DNA of 49,911 nucleotides. Source: Alphaproteobacteria bacterium (GTDB taxonomy: Bacteria > Pseudomonadota > Alphaproteobacteria > Puniceispirillales > Puniceispirillaceae). The stretch lies in contig JADHLH010000009.1 in NCBI GenBank assembly GCA_016780765.1, forward strand, positions 1 to 49,911. Direction: 5' to 3'. This document shows, one piece after another, positions 1-7,607 of this stretch. The translations under genes and the position numbers were made by a program. Every line of letters begins with the position of its first letter. Within the stretch, counting starts at the first letter, position 1. The notes under the pieces were generated by a model, which saw nothing but the letters and a program-made list of their open reading frames with translations, was not told where the DNA came from and did not search any database.

Positions 1-1261
1 CGGCCTTGACCAGCTTTATATCCCAGCCCCACACATCGAGCGGCAATGCCTGTGCCAGATAGCCGACCAGCCCGACGCCGTAATAGGTCACCGCCGCAAC
101 CGACAGCCTTTCAACAGTCTGTTGCAGACGCAGCTGCTGGCGCGCGCGGCTGTTCATCGATCGCAGCAAATCGCGATTCTGCCGCTGGATAATCATCTCG
201 GTCTGCGTGCGCATCAGATCACCGGCGCGGGTAATGCGTTCGGAAAGGCGGGTCAGCCGTTCGGAGAAGGCGCGACAACTGTCCAGCGCCGGTGTCATCC
301 GCCGTCCCAGAAAACCGCGAATGCCCTGAAAGCCTTCAAGACGCACCAGCCGCAGCCCGCCAATCCTGTCATTCAGGATAGCCTCATAAGCCTTGGTCGC
401 CGCCAGCCGATATGATGTCAGCGAGTAGATTTCTTCCAGATCGGCGGCCTGCGCAGACAGCACCGACAGCAATTCCTGAATTTGGCCGCCCGGCTGTTTG
501 ATCTGGGCCGCCAGATCGGTGGTCAGTCCGGCGACTGTCTGTTCGATGCGCCCCAGCCGCCCGCCATTTTCCCGCACCGCCGCAAAGCCAAGCAAGGCCA
601 GCAACCGATAGGTCTCCAGCTCAACAATCCGCTGGATCGTCCGTCCCATACGGTTTGGTGCGATGCCGTCATTGAACACAGCAATCCGCGAAAACCCGTC
701 CGCATCAATATCAAAGGCGAAATGGATTTGTGACGCGCTGTCGCCAAACTGATTGGCGGTGACACTGCGTGCCTGCATCACCTCCAGCATATGTTCAGGC
801 GTGATACGACGCGGGGCCTTGCCACCGATTTCCAGCCAGATCGCATGAAACATCGGCGCCGGCGTGGCGCGCGCCCATGCCAACGGCAGCACAGACTTCT
901 GCGCATCAAACGCATCATCCAGCAAGCCGGAGATGCAGTTCAGCCCCCGCTCGATAAAGCTGATCGACACAAACTCGGTATGTTTTTCAAGCCGCAGCGC
1001 ATAGGCACCCAGATCAACACGCTGAAACTTCTGGTGCGCATCAATCGGGTCACGCCCCTCCGCCGCCAGAAATTCATTCACGTAATCCAGCACAGCCCCG
1101 TCCTGATCACCTGTCAGAAAGACAAAGCGAACAAACCGGCCAGCACCGTCAAAATCATAGAAAGCACGGGCATGCAACTCATCTGACAGCATGCGCCGGA
1201 GAGCATATTCACCTGATGCTGTCGGGGGCGTTTCAGCCGGTTCTGCCGATCCATCAGACAT
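1..1261 (-). CDS. DUF3422 family protein, 3' end cut by window edge
   Basis: About 420 codons are visible and the C terminus lies outside the window. The protein starts MSDGSAEPAETPPTASG; a GGAGAAGG site lies just upstream, and the next ATG upstream runs into a stop, so the start is firm. The N-terminal half is a soluble alpha/beta region with RMLSDELHARAFYDF near residue 25. It is followed by a helical, probably coiled-coil stretch (residues about 330-390, with RITRAGDLMRTQTEM) and then a hydrophobic segment (VAAVTYYGVGLVGYLAQAL) close to the edge. This order matches DUF3422, a membrane-anchored family common in Alphaproteobacteria whose function is not established; two C-terminal membrane segments are usual. 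I infer an inner-membrane protein with a large cytoplasmic part. It is read divergently from nothing obvious and its promoter must lie in 1262-1389. Confidence 0.85.
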   Translation of the reverse strand, partial: MSDGSAEPAETPPTASGEYALRRMLSDELHARAFYDFDGAGRFVRFVFLTGDQDGAVLDYVNEFLAAEGRDPIDAHQKFQRVDLGAYALRLEKHTEFVSISFIERGLNCISGLLDDAFDAQKSVLPLAWARATPAPMFHAIWLEIGGKAPRRITPEHMLEVMQARSVTANQFGDSASQIHFAFDIDADGFSRIAVFNDGIAPNRMGRTIQRIVELETYRLLALLGFAAVRENGGRLGRIEQTVAGLTTDLAAQIKQPGGQIQELLSVLSAQAADLEEIYSLTSYRLAATKAYEAILNDRIGGLRLVRLEGFQGIRGFLGRRMTPALDSCRAFSERLTRLSERITRAGDLMRTQTEMIIQRQNRDLLRSMNSRARQQLRLQQTVERLSVAAVTYYGVGLVGYLAQALPLDVWGWDIKLVKA

Positions 1262-1389
1262 TATACCTTCTCCCGAAGCGGCGTTATGCGCTTCAATTCC
1301 CTGCACTTCATCTTTGCGCATTCATTCGTTCGGCCGAAAATCGGATTGGGTACCGGATTCGACATTCAGCAGGGCGTACTGGTGCAGGA

Positions 1390-1953
1390 TTACTCCAGCA
1401 AGCCTTCGATTGCCCGTATCACCTTCGGCGAATTTGGCGGCGTTGTCGATGCAAACCATTCAACCAGATTGCCGTCCCGATCAATCAGATGCTTGTGGAA
1501 GTTCCAGCGCGGCGACTTCATCACCCCCTGCTCGGCAACCCATTGGTAATAGGGGTGCGCATCATCACCGCGAATACCCACTGCTTCGGTCATCGGAAAA
1601 TCGATTCCGTAATTTACCTCACAGAAGGTTTTGATCTTTTCGGAAGTGTCATATTCCTGGCCTCCAAAATCATCACTGGGGACACCCAGAACCACCAGAC
1701 CACGATCACGAAACTGCGTCCAGACCTCTTGCAACGCCGCATATTGACGGGTGAACCCGCACAGTGATGCGGTATTGACCAGCAGGATCGGCTGGCCAGC
1801 ATATTGCGACAATGGCAATGCCCCACCGTCTATATTATCGAAGGTGAAATCATGCGCGTTCATCGGCGCGCTGATGGCTGGTTGCATTCCGCATACTCCT
1901 GACAGAATGAAAAGCAGAACCGCGATGGCGCGGCGGCGACTGAACCCGTACAT
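1390..1953 (-). CDS. Glutathione peroxidase family protein, exported
   Basis: 187 residues. Residues 1-29 form a signal peptide (RRRAIAVLLFILSG core, likely cut after PAISA), so the enzyme should act in the periplasm. The thioredoxin-like fold follows, with the peroxidatic cysteine in NTASLCGFT (Cys65; cysteine rather than selenocysteine), Gln99 in FGGQE, and Trp150-Asn151 in RWNFHKHLIDRDG. These are three members of the family's catalytic tetrad plus its Asn. The family reduces hydroperoxides with glutathione or, in most bacterial Cys forms, thioredoxin. The usual PxNQFGxQEP loop reads VPSDDFGGQE here, a small departure. The gene is divergent from the small hypothetical gene starting at 2103. 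Confidence 0.88.
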   Translation of the reverse strand: MYGFSRRRAIAVLLFILSGVCGMQPAISAPMNAHDFTFDNIDGGALPLSQYAGQPILLVNTASLCGFTRQYAALQEVWTQFRDRGLVVLGVPSDDFGGQEYDTSEKIKTFCEVNYGIDFPMTEAVGIRGDDAHPYYQWVAEQGVMKSPRWNFHKHLIDRDGNLVEWFASTTPPNSPKVIRAIEGLLE

Positions 1954-2102
1954 GAAACCCTGCTGAATCTGTTTTGTCTCAGTCCTACATAAGAAGTGTC
2001 TATGGATATTCCAGTAACGGGATTGGCCGAATTGGTTACCGCGTGATACCGATGAGTGAAGTGCAACTTCAAATATGCGGGCGCAAATGCGCGGAGCGGT
2101 CT

Positions 2103-2438
2103 ATGAGCAATGATCAGCAAGCCGGCGTGCAGGACCCACCGGACGCCAGTAATGTGATGGATAATGTGGTCGGCACCTTTGAAGAGTGGGCCGATAATGC
2201 AACCGCGGTGATCGGCACCGGCGTGACGAAAATCGGCGAGGCCGGATCGGGACTGGCCAAAAAGACAGGTGAACTGGCCACATCGATCACCGGCAACGCC
2301 GGTGGCTCTGGCAGCATATCGGCGGGCGATACGTCTTTTGGCAAGACAGCCAGCGACATTGCCGGATCGATCGGCAGCGGCGTTGTTGACGGTGTAGATG
2401 CCGCCATAACCTTTGCACGCGGCTTGTTCGGGGGCTGA
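2103..2438 (+). CDS. Hypothetical protein, Gly/Ala/Ser-rich, 111 aa
   Basis: The ATG at 2103 has GGAG six bases upstream, which I prefer to an in-frame ATG at 1974 that would add an unlikely N terminus. The protein (MSNDQQAGVQDPPDASNV...) has an acidic start, then a stretch rich in Gly, Ala, Ser and Thr with recurring short amphipathic units (VIGTGVTKIGEAGSGLAKKTGELA). It ends in AITFARGLFGG. I see no signal peptide or membrane segment and do not recognise a family. An overlapping - strand frame (2114-2542) looks like a shadow because it lacks a ribosome binding site and is proline-rich. Real gene likely, function unknown. Confidence 0.55.
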   Translation: MSNDQQAGVQDPPDASNVMDNVVGTFEEWADNATAVIGTGVTKIGEAGSGLAKKTGELATSITGNAGGSGSISAGDTSFGKTASDIAGSIGSGVVDGVDAAITFARGLFGG

Positions 2439-2600
2439 CCGATCAGGGCTGCCACAGTTCCTGTCGCATTTCTTCTGCATGCCACCGCATGGCACCGCAC
2501 CTTCTGGACAATTTGCCGCGCCAAAATACACCATGGTGACATGCAGCCACAGCTGGCCTATCGTTGCATTATTGTGAAACAGCGAAAAGGAGGTGATCTG

Positions 2601-2675
2601 ATGTCTAGAGTGATTGGTTTTAGCAGAGCAAAAGCGAATGGCGGACTGAAGAGCAGCCTCGTCAGGTCTGTCTGA
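2601..2675 (+). CDS. Small ORF, 24 aa, with full-length Shine-Dalgarno
   Basis: ATG at 2601 is preceded by AAGGAGGTGAT (2587-2597), an 11-base match to the anti-Shine-Dalgarno end of 16S rRNA, with seven bases between GGAGG and the start. The product is MSRVIGFSRAKANGGLKSSL plus VRSV: basic (five Arg/Lys, no acidic residue) and without a membrane segment. An intrinsic terminator follows 36 bases after the stop, so this looks like a compact independent transcript of about 150-200 nt. It could be a small protein, a leader peptide, or an sRNA whose Shine-Dalgarno-like sequence matters. I do not recognise a family. Confidence 0.5.
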   Translation: MSRVIGFSRAKANGGLKSSLVRSV

Positions 2676-2710
2676 CGCAGCGATTTTGCGACTGTATTAC
2701 CCTTCAAACG

Positions 2711-2740
2711 AAAAGGGAGGCTTCTGGCCTCCCTTTTTTT
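2711..2740 (+). terminator. Rho-independent terminator after the 24-aa ORF
   Basis: The stem AAAAGGGAGGC / GCCTCCCTTTT closes a loop of about four bases and runs into a run of seven T on the + strand. It ends the short transcript of the small ORF at 2601. On the other strand the T run is only four, so it may also weakly serve the TPR gene that ends at 2815. Confidence 0.85.
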
Positions 2741-2814
2741 GTCCGCTTAATGTTTTGGCCAGATCTGACAGCAAAACAGGTCTGACAGCAAACAGGGTCC
2801 GCCTGCAGAGGGGC

Positions 2815-3399
2815 CTAATTGGCCTTCTTGTACAGATTGATCGCCTTGCGCAGCGCCTTCAACTCATTGCAGTTGAACGAACAATTGGCCTTCAAGCGCG
2901 ACAGCATTTCTTCCGCGCCGGCCAGATTCTTCAGTGTGAGATAGAGCTCGCCTTTATATTCCAGCGCCCCGGCATGTTTCGGGTTGATCGCCAGCGCCGT
3001 GTCATACGCCTTTTCCGACCGGCTGTAGTCACCAAGCTTGCGCGATGCAAAACCGGTCAGGTTCCACGCATCCGCATTCTTTGGATCGGCCGCAACCTCG
3101 GTTTCCAGCTGGGCCAGCGCTTCGGCATATTTCTCTTTGCTGATCAGCGATGTTGCCATCCGCATGGCCTTTGACGGATTAGACACTTTATAGCTGCTGC
3201 CACTGCTGGAGCTGGAGCTGTCAGTGCCAGCGGCAAATACCTGTGCACTGGCAAACCCGATCAGGGCCACGACTGCCAGGCCTGCCAGCAGCATACAGAC
3301 ACTGCGGTAAGCAGCGGTGCGGTCATCCGTGCTGGCGCGCGACTGCGCCGTCCTTGTGGTGCCCTTTCTGGTGGCAAGATTATCTTTAACCTGTTTCAT
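2815..3399 (-). CDS. Membrane-anchored or exported TPR protein
   Basis: 194 residues. A basic, Ser/Thr-rich N terminus precedes one hydrophobic segment (about residues 33-54, VCMLLAGLAVVALIGFASA), which is an uncleaved anchor or a signal peptide ending near AQVFAAG. A serine-rich linker (six consecutive Ser near 61) follows. Then come about three tetratricopeptide units between residues 75 and 176, for example ADAWNLTGFASRKLGDYSRS and YDTALAINPKHAGALEYKGE. A CSFNC pair sits at 173-177, possibly a disulfide if periplasmic. TPR units mediate protein contacts; no specific partner can be named. It is a single gene with no operon partner in view. Confidence 0.8.
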   Translation of the reverse strand: MKQVKDNLATRKGTTRTAQSRASTDDRTAAYRSVCMLLAGLAVVALIGFASAQVFAAGTDSSSSSSGSSYKVSNPSKAMRMATSLISKEKYAEALAQLETEVAADPKNADAWNLTGFASRKLGDYSRSEKAYDTALAINPKHAGALEYKGELYLTLKNLAGAEEMLSRLKANCSFNCNELKALRKAINLYKKAN

Positions 3400-3505
3400 G
3401 AACTTAACGCCCTTCGCGTAACCAAAAAAATGATCCCCACCCGCAACGACAGATAGGTGATTTGGTCAGCAGATCAAGATATCGGCAGGGCAGGCGCTGT
3501 ACCGG

Positions 3506-4444
3506 TCAGCCAAATTCTGGCGCGTTGATCGGCGGCGGGTCTTTCAGCGCCTTGGCCAGCAGGCTGATATGGTCTGGCGAAACACCGCAGCACCCGCCAA
3601 TGATATCAGCGCCGATCTCGGCCCAGTGGCGGGCAAAATGCAGATAGTTTTCCGGCGTTATATCCTCACGCAGCTGGTGGATATTGGCGTTTGCACCTTC
3701 ATATTTGTCGTCCATCAGCGGAAAGGCATTGCCATACACACCAATCATCGGGGGTGCCGCCCCATGCTGGGTTGTAAAGGCATCAAGTTCCGCCCGGCCT
3801 GCCTTGATGGCATCTGCCATCACCTCGGGCTGGCTGCAATTGAACAACAGCGCATCAAAGCGCATGCCCTCAATCGACAGCAACAATTCGGACAGTGGCT
3901 CGCCTGATCGCAGTTTCGGGCGATCCGGTTCATAATCCGCATCCGCCAGCGATACCGACAGCCACAGGTCGGCAGCGCAGTCGGCAAATACCTCGAGATA
4001 GGTTGTTGCCTCCTCCACCGAACTCAGCGTCTCACCAATGAAAATATCGGCGACAGGTGCCAGATGCCGGCGGAACTGCTGCATCATCCGGCGGGCACCC
4101 TGCACTTCAAATTGATCAGGCTGATAGCTGCCAAACATCGGCGGCACCGATGCCGCGACATATACCTTGTGCGACACAGCGTCTGCGGCATCACTTGCCA
4201 GCTTTGCTGCCAATACCAACAGCTCTCCAGCCTGCGCCTCGAACCGGTCTTCACCAATATGGAACGGGACAATCGCATAAGAATTCGTGGTGATGACATC
4301 GGCACCGGCCGCGATGAACTGGTCATGCACCTCGCGCACGAATTGTGGGGCTTCCATCAACGCCAGCGCCGACCATTCCGGCTGCCTGAACGGCGCGCCG
4401 ACTGCCCGCAGCTGATGCCCGAGACCGCCATCCAGAATTATCAC
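3506..4444 (-). CDS. Homocysteine S-methyltransferase family protein
   Basis: 312 residues covering one homocysteine-binding TIM-barrel domain. DGGLGHQL opens the barrel, ADVITTNSYA is near residue 50, and the zinc ligands are Cys203 in LFNCSQPEVM and the Cys285-Cys286 pair in IIGGCCGVSP. Proteins of this size (MmuM/BHMT type) move a methyl group from S-methylmethionine, betaine or a related donor to homocysteine, giving methionine in the cytoplasm. The donor cannot be told from sequence. No cobalamin or folate domain is present, so this is not full-length MetH. It stands alone, divergent from the TfoX-like gene. Confidence 0.85.
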   Translation of the reverse strand: MIILDGGLGHQLRAVGAPFRQPEWSALALMEAPQFVREVHDQFIAAGADVITTNSYAIVPFHIGEDRFEAQAGELLVLAAKLASDAADAVSHKVYVAASVPPMFGSYQPDQFEVQGARRMMQQFRRHLAPVADIFIGETLSSVEEATTYLEVFADCAADLWLSVSLADADYEPDRPKLRSGEPLSELLLSIEGMRFDALLFNCSQPEVMADAIKAGRAELDAFTTQHGAAPPMIGVYGNAFPLMDDKYEGANANIHQLREDITPENYLHFARHWAEIGADIIGGCCGVSPDHISLLAKALKDPPPINAPEFG

Positions 4445-4590
4445 ATCACACTCCTGCTTCCATCAGTCATGCTAGGCCTCAACAACCAATCTTGGCAAGC
4501 TGCCATCGATCCATGGACATGCCCCACCGCATTGCTGCGCGCGACAATGTGATTTGCCTGCACGTAACCGCCATGAGATGATGCGGCCGC

Positions 4591-4944
4591 ATGGCAAAGA
4601 CCACGAGGACCGGACCAATGTATGACGCAGGCCTTGCAGCGCGCCTCGATGACATCATGGCAGGCATGCTCGAGATGGACGTCACCCACATGTTTGGCGG
4701 CTGTGGATTTCTGATGAACGGCAATATGTGCGCAGGAATCTGGAATAACCAGCTTGTCATCCGTATCGGGGTGGATGGCTGGGTCGCGATCAAAGATCAT
4801 CCCCATGTGCAGCCGATGGACCTGACCGGCAGGGTGATGAAGGGATGGGCCATGATCGATCCGGAAGGCCTTGCCGAAGATGAAGACTTGCAACGCTATG
4901 TCGATATGGCGATCATGTTCTGTGCGGGTTTACCGCCAAAATAG
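4591..4944 (+). CDS. TfoX N-terminal domain protein
   Basis: 117 residues matching the TfoX_N domain from end to end: LDDIMAGMLEMDVTHMFGGCGFLMNGNMCAG split by the usual loop, LVIRIGVDGW, then PMDLTGRVMKGWAMIDPEGL and the final FCAGLPPK. The name comes from the competence regulator TfoX/Sxy, but stand-alone N-domain proteins are widespread and their role is mostly unknown. There is no DNA-binding motif and no C-terminal TfoX_C domain here, so I do not infer a competence role. An internal ATG at 4618 is an alternative start. Confidence 0.85.
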   Translation: MAKTTRTGPMYDAGLAARLDDIMAGMLEMDVTHMFGGCGFLMNGNMCAGIWNNQLVIRIGVDGWVAIKDHPHVQPMDLTGRVMKGWAMIDPEGLAEDEDLQRYVDMAIMFCAGLPPK

Positions 4945-4980
4945 CACCGCAGGATTTCAGAAATGACAGGCTCGCCACCG

Positions 4981-5253
4981 CTATCCGATGTCAAAGCCAC
5001 ACATCACCGCCAGCGTCCGGAACAATTCCTGGCCCCGCACCACGAAAGGCAGTGCGGCAAATGCCACCAGCATGATAAATCCCCAGATCAGCCACACCGA
5101 CAAATCGGGCGGTGAGGATTTCTCACCATCCGACGCAGTCAGATCACCGGCCGACGCAGTCAGATCACCGGCCGACGCAGTCAGATCACCGGCCGACTCA
5201 GTCAGATCACCAGCCGTCGCAGCCTTTGTGTCTGATCTACCAGGGCGCTGCAT
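4981..5253 (-). CDS. Small membrane protein with heptapeptide repeats
   Basis: 90 residues. I chose the ATG at 5253 because it sits one base after the stop of the upstream gene (5255-5500), which suggests translational coupling; the longer frame from 5301 would overlap that gene. Residues 14-41 are tandem copies of the heptapeptide AGDLTAS, encoded by a 21-bp DNA repeat. After SDGEKSSPPDL comes one membrane segment (about 52-72, VWLIWGFIMLVAFAALPFVV) and a short tail. The family is not recognised. I infer a single-pass inner-membrane protein whose repeat copy number probably varies between strains. Confidence 0.6.
   Translation of the reverse strand: MQRPGRSDTKAATAGDLTESAGDLTASAGDLTASAGDLTASDGEKSSPPDLSVWLIWGFIMLVAFAALPFVVRGQELFRTLAVMCGFDIG
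5131..5222 (+). repeat. 21-bp tandem repeat, four copies plus partial
   Basis: The unit CGACGCAGTCAGATCACCGGC repeats at 5131, 5152 and 5173 without change. The copy at 5194 has two substitutions and a further partial copy starts at 5215. It lies inside the - strand gene 4981-5253 and encodes AGDLTAS heptads. The period is a multiple of three, so changes in copy number keep the frame. Confidence 0.95.
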
Positions 5254-5254
5254 G

Positions 5255-5500
5255 TCAGTCCGTCCGCATGACGAATTCAAGGCCGGATTGCGAGCCAACA
5301 TAAAGCCCCGCTTTTTGCATATTCAGGGACACCAGAAGGTTGCCGCCGCCATCCAGCATCACATCAACGCGGCTGCCAACAATCCGCACAATCGTGCCGG
5401 TTGCATCCTTGCCGGTATCATTACAATGCAGTGTGACTTTCTGGTCGAGTGTCAGCATCGCTATCCCCGCTTTCATCTGCGCGCCCATCTGTTCTGACAC
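5255..5500 (-). CDS. Hypothetical protein, 81 aa, small beta-rich domain
   Basis: 81 residues starting MSEQMGAQMKAGIAMLTLDQ, with VTLHCNDTGKDATGTIVRI, VDVMLDGGGNLLVSLNMQ and LEFVMRTD following. The alternation of short hydrophobic strands with Gly turns resembles a small beta-barrel of the PilZ or SH3 kind, but this is inference from pattern only. It overlaps nothing upstream and is followed after one base by the start of the membrane protein at 5253, so the two are probably co-transcribed and coupled. Function unknown. Confidence 0.6.
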   Translation of the reverse strand: MSEQMGAQMKAGIAMLTLDQKVTLHCNDTGKDATGTIVRIVGSRVDVMLDGGGNLLVSLNMQKAGLYVGSQSGLEFVMRTD

Positions 5501-5527
5501 GGCAGTCCGTCACGATAGCATGCGCGC

Positions 5528-5920
5528 CTACATAAGGTCGATAGCGTGCGCTTTCAGATCATCAAGACTGCAGACCGCCAATGTGACCATATTGGTAGCC
5601 TGAAGGCGCACTTTTGGCGCGTGGCCAGCCTGACGCGCCTGTTCCCAGCGTCCTGCGCACAGGCACCATTGATCGCCGTCCTTGAGCCCGGCAAAACCGA
5701 AATCGGGCATCGGGGTCGACAGATCATTGCCAACAGATTTGCTGTAGCTGAGGAAGCTGTCAGTCATCACCGCACACACAGTATGCAAACCGCGGTCCTG
5801 CGGACCGGTATTGCAACACCCGTCCCTGAAAAACCCGGTCACCGGATCATGCGAACAGGCTTCCAGTTTGCCGCCCAGAACATTCTTTTGCCCGTCGGGA
5901 CGCCCTTGGCTTCCGTCCAT
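5528..5920 (-). CDS. DUF2237 family protein
   Basis: 130 residues with the near-invariant core of DUF2237: NVLGGKLEACSHDPVTGFFR, DGCCNTGPQDRGLHTVCAVM, SVGNDLSTPMPDFGFAGLKD, and DQWCLCAGRWEQA. The five conserved Cys residues in these motifs suggest a metal or redox role, yet no function is established for the family. Length agrees with the family (about 120-130). It lies just downstream of the plsC-like gene (gap of about 10 bases), so the two are likely one transcript. Confidence 0.9.
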   Translation of the reverse strand: MDGSQGRPDGQKNVLGGKLEACSHDPVTGFFRDGCCNTGPQDRGLHTVCAVMTDSFLSYSKSVGNDLSTPMPDFGFAGLKDGDQWCLCAGRWEQARQAGHAPKVRLQATNMVTLAVCSLDDLKAHAIDLM

Positions 5921-5930
5921 GCTTATCTCC

Positions 5931-6677
5931 TCAGCCGGTCTGTTCCTGCTGTGTCAGATATGGGGCGTCAAGCACCGCCATTCTAGTCTCGATCGCCTCT
6001 TCCAATGCCGCCATAAACGCCTTCCGGTCAAGGCCGGGCGGAATATCAGGCAGAAAATCCACATCGATGATGCCGGGACGTTTCAGCCAGCTGTTGCGTC
6101 CCCAGACATGCCCCGAATTCAGCGCCACCGGCACCACCGGCAGGCCGGTCGCCTCATAGACGGCAAACACACCGATTTCATATTTATGCGCGACCCCCGG
6201 CGCAACCCGCGTGCCTTGGGGAAAGATCAGCATCGAACTGCCATCAGCAGCCGTCCTCGCCGCATCATCGCGAAGCTGGCGCAGCGCCTTCATGCCAGCC
6301 GACCGGTCAACCGCGATACAGCCTGCTTTGCGGAAATAAAACCCCAGCAATGGCAGGCGCAGCAACTCCTGCTTGATAACAGGCACCGGGCAGCGCAGCA
6401 GATAGCAAAGAACTGTCGTTTCCCACGCCGATTGATGCTTTGCCGCATAGATCACCTGCCGGTCCAGCGCCGTTGCACCGCCAATACGATGCCGCCCGCC
6501 AGCAACCCGCAGGCTGACCACCGTAACCCAGCCCCACAACCGCGCCAGGTTCCGCGTCACCGAAGCCGGTAGTAACAGGCATGGCAACAGGCAAATCGCC
6601 AGTAGCGCTGTCAGTCCGTAAAACAGGATATTGAAAAGCAATGATCGCAGGTACACCATGGCGGGGACAATAAGCAT
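5931..6677 (-). CDS. plsC: 1-acyl-sn-glycerol-3-phosphate acyltransferase
   Basis: 248 residues, LPLAT superfamily. An N-terminal hydrophobic region (about 8-40) anchors it in the inner membrane. Acyltransferase motif I reads KHQSAWETT, so it is HX4E where the commonest form is HX4D. Motif III reads LIFPQGTRVAPG (FPEGTR class), and a motif IV-like GLPVVPVALNSG follows. The enzyme adds the second acyl chain to lysophosphatidate, giving phosphatidate for phospholipid synthesis. It probably forms a short operon with the DUF2237 gene. The ATG at 6659 (MVYLRSLLFN) is an alternative start. Acyl-acceptor specificity, for example ornithine lipid instead of lysophosphatidate, cannot be excluded. Confidence 0.82.
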   Translation of the reverse strand: MLIVPAMVYLRSLLFNILFYGLTALLAICLLPCLLLPASVTRNLARLWGWVTVVSLRVAGGRHRIGGATALDRQVIYAAKHQSAWETTVLCYLLRCPVPVIKQELLRLPLLGFYFRKAGCIAVDRSAGMKALRQLRDDAARTAADGSSMLIFPQGTRVAPGVAHKYEIGVFAVYEATGLPVVPVALNSGHVWGRNSWLKRPGIIDVDFLPDIPPGLDRKAFMAALEEAIETRMAVLDAPYLTQQEQTG

Positions 6678-6758
6678 CTTGCCCGGCTACCGCAACAAGC
6701 GCCTTGGCATGAGCCGCGCCATCTGGCAACGGACAGGACAAACCGATGAAAGAAACGC

Positions 6759-7136
6759 ATGCCCCCGATAACACCTGATCAAAATGCTGACCAGCAGACC
6801 GATCACCCGGCTGATGATACAGGCTGGCAGATCAGGGCTGAAATGGCGCTTGCCACGACAATTGCCGGTGACCGGCTGATCACCTATGCCGAACTGGCCG
6901 AGGCGGCTGGCCTGACCGGTCGCCACCGGATCAACAGGTTGACGATCTGGCTGGAAGAGCTGATTGACAGTGATGCCGCGGCCAATGAACCGCTGCGTGC
7001 TGCGCGGGTGATTTCACGCGCCAGAGGCGGACTGCCAGCGCCGGGCTTTTTTTTGAAATGCGCTGCCCTCGGCCTTTATGACGGCCCAACCGATGGACCG
7101 CAGGCCTACAGTTTTCATCTGAATTGCCTTCGCTAA
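6759..7136 (+). CDS. Conserved hypothetical, winged-helix-like, 125 aa
   Basis: The N-terminal 25 residues are polar and weakly defined. From residue 29 the protein reads as a compact helical domain: ATTIAGDRLITYAELAEAAG, then RINRLTIWLEELIDSDAAAN, then LRAARVISRARGGLPAPGFF. The phrase ITYAELAEAAGL followed by a helix looks like a winged helix or methyltransferase-type DNA-contact fold, but I do not recognise a named family. No catalytic motif is visible. An internal ATG at 6843 is an alternative start that would keep the whole domain. It is a stand-alone gene, divergent from plsC. Confidence 0.6.
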   Translation: MPPITPDQNADQQTDHPADDTGWQIRAEMALATTIAGDRLITYAELAEAAGLTGRHRINRLTIWLEELIDSDAAANEPLRAARVISRARGGLPAPGFFLKCAALGLYDGPTDGPQAYSFHLNCLR

Positions 7137-7192
7137 ACGGCCAGTCTCACCGCCAACCGGCCTGAACAATCCCGTATATCAGGTTTCAGCTA

Positions 7193-7465
7193 TCAGGATT
7201 CGGGCGTCAGGCTGTCAGCAGTGACTTCTATATGGAAGGTGAAGACGCCGTCCGAGGCATCACTTTTCAGCAGCGCCAATTGTGATGTGTCACAAAAATG
7301 CTGAAAATCCAGCGGCGCAGCCGGGTCATCGGCCAGCACCGCGATCACCCCCGTATCACCACGGCCGGTCATTGCCTTTACCTCGCGCCGTGCCTTTAGA
7401 ACGGGCAGCGGACATTTCAGCCCGGTCAGGTTCAGCGTTGTCACAATATCATAACTTTGCGTCAT
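7193..7465 (-). CDS. TusA/SirA-family sulfur carrier protein
   Basis: 90 residues, the whole TusA fold. The hallmark GLKCPLPVLKARREV has the sulfur-carrying Cys18 in the CPxP motif. GVIAVLADDPAAPLDFQHFC follows, then a final beta strand. TusA-like proteins pass persulfide sulfur from a cysteine desulfurase to acceptors such as TusD or molybdenum-cofactor enzymes. Many paralogues have unassigned roles, so I do not give the symbol. The start is the ATG at 7465; the longer - strand frame beginning near 7912 is a shadow of the next gene. Confidence 0.85.
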   Translation of the reverse strand: MTQSYDIVTTLNLTGLKCPLPVLKARREVKAMTGRGDTGVIAVLADDPAAPLDFQHFCDTSQLALLKSDASDGVFTFHIEVTADSLTPES

Positions 7466-7607
7466 GTGCCGGACGATAAACCGGCCAGCCCCGACAGACC
7501 AGCAGAATATCCGTCCCCGCATCCTGTCGCCCCGGTTATCCGGCATCCTGTCGGGCCGGCGCGCCTTGCGACTTGCGTTTATGCCTTGTCGCCAGCTAGA
7601 TAAGCGC

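Noticed and set aside
1860-2534. - strand frame of 224 codons opposite the small + strand gene
   Set aside because: Cys/Gly/Arg-rich shadow that overlaps the glutathione peroxidase start and has no ribosome binding site.
4441-4893. - strand frame of 150 codons opposite the TfoX-like gene
   Set aside because: His-rich shadow; the + strand frame matches a known domain along its whole length.
5131-5222. CRISPR array
   Set aside because: Repeats are contiguous with no spacers and keep a reading frame; no cas genes are present.
7464-7607. 48-residue N-terminal extension of the TerB/DnaJ protein
   Set aside because: It overlaps the divergent tusA-like gene start and is Arg/Pro-rich; ATG 7608 begins the conserved part.
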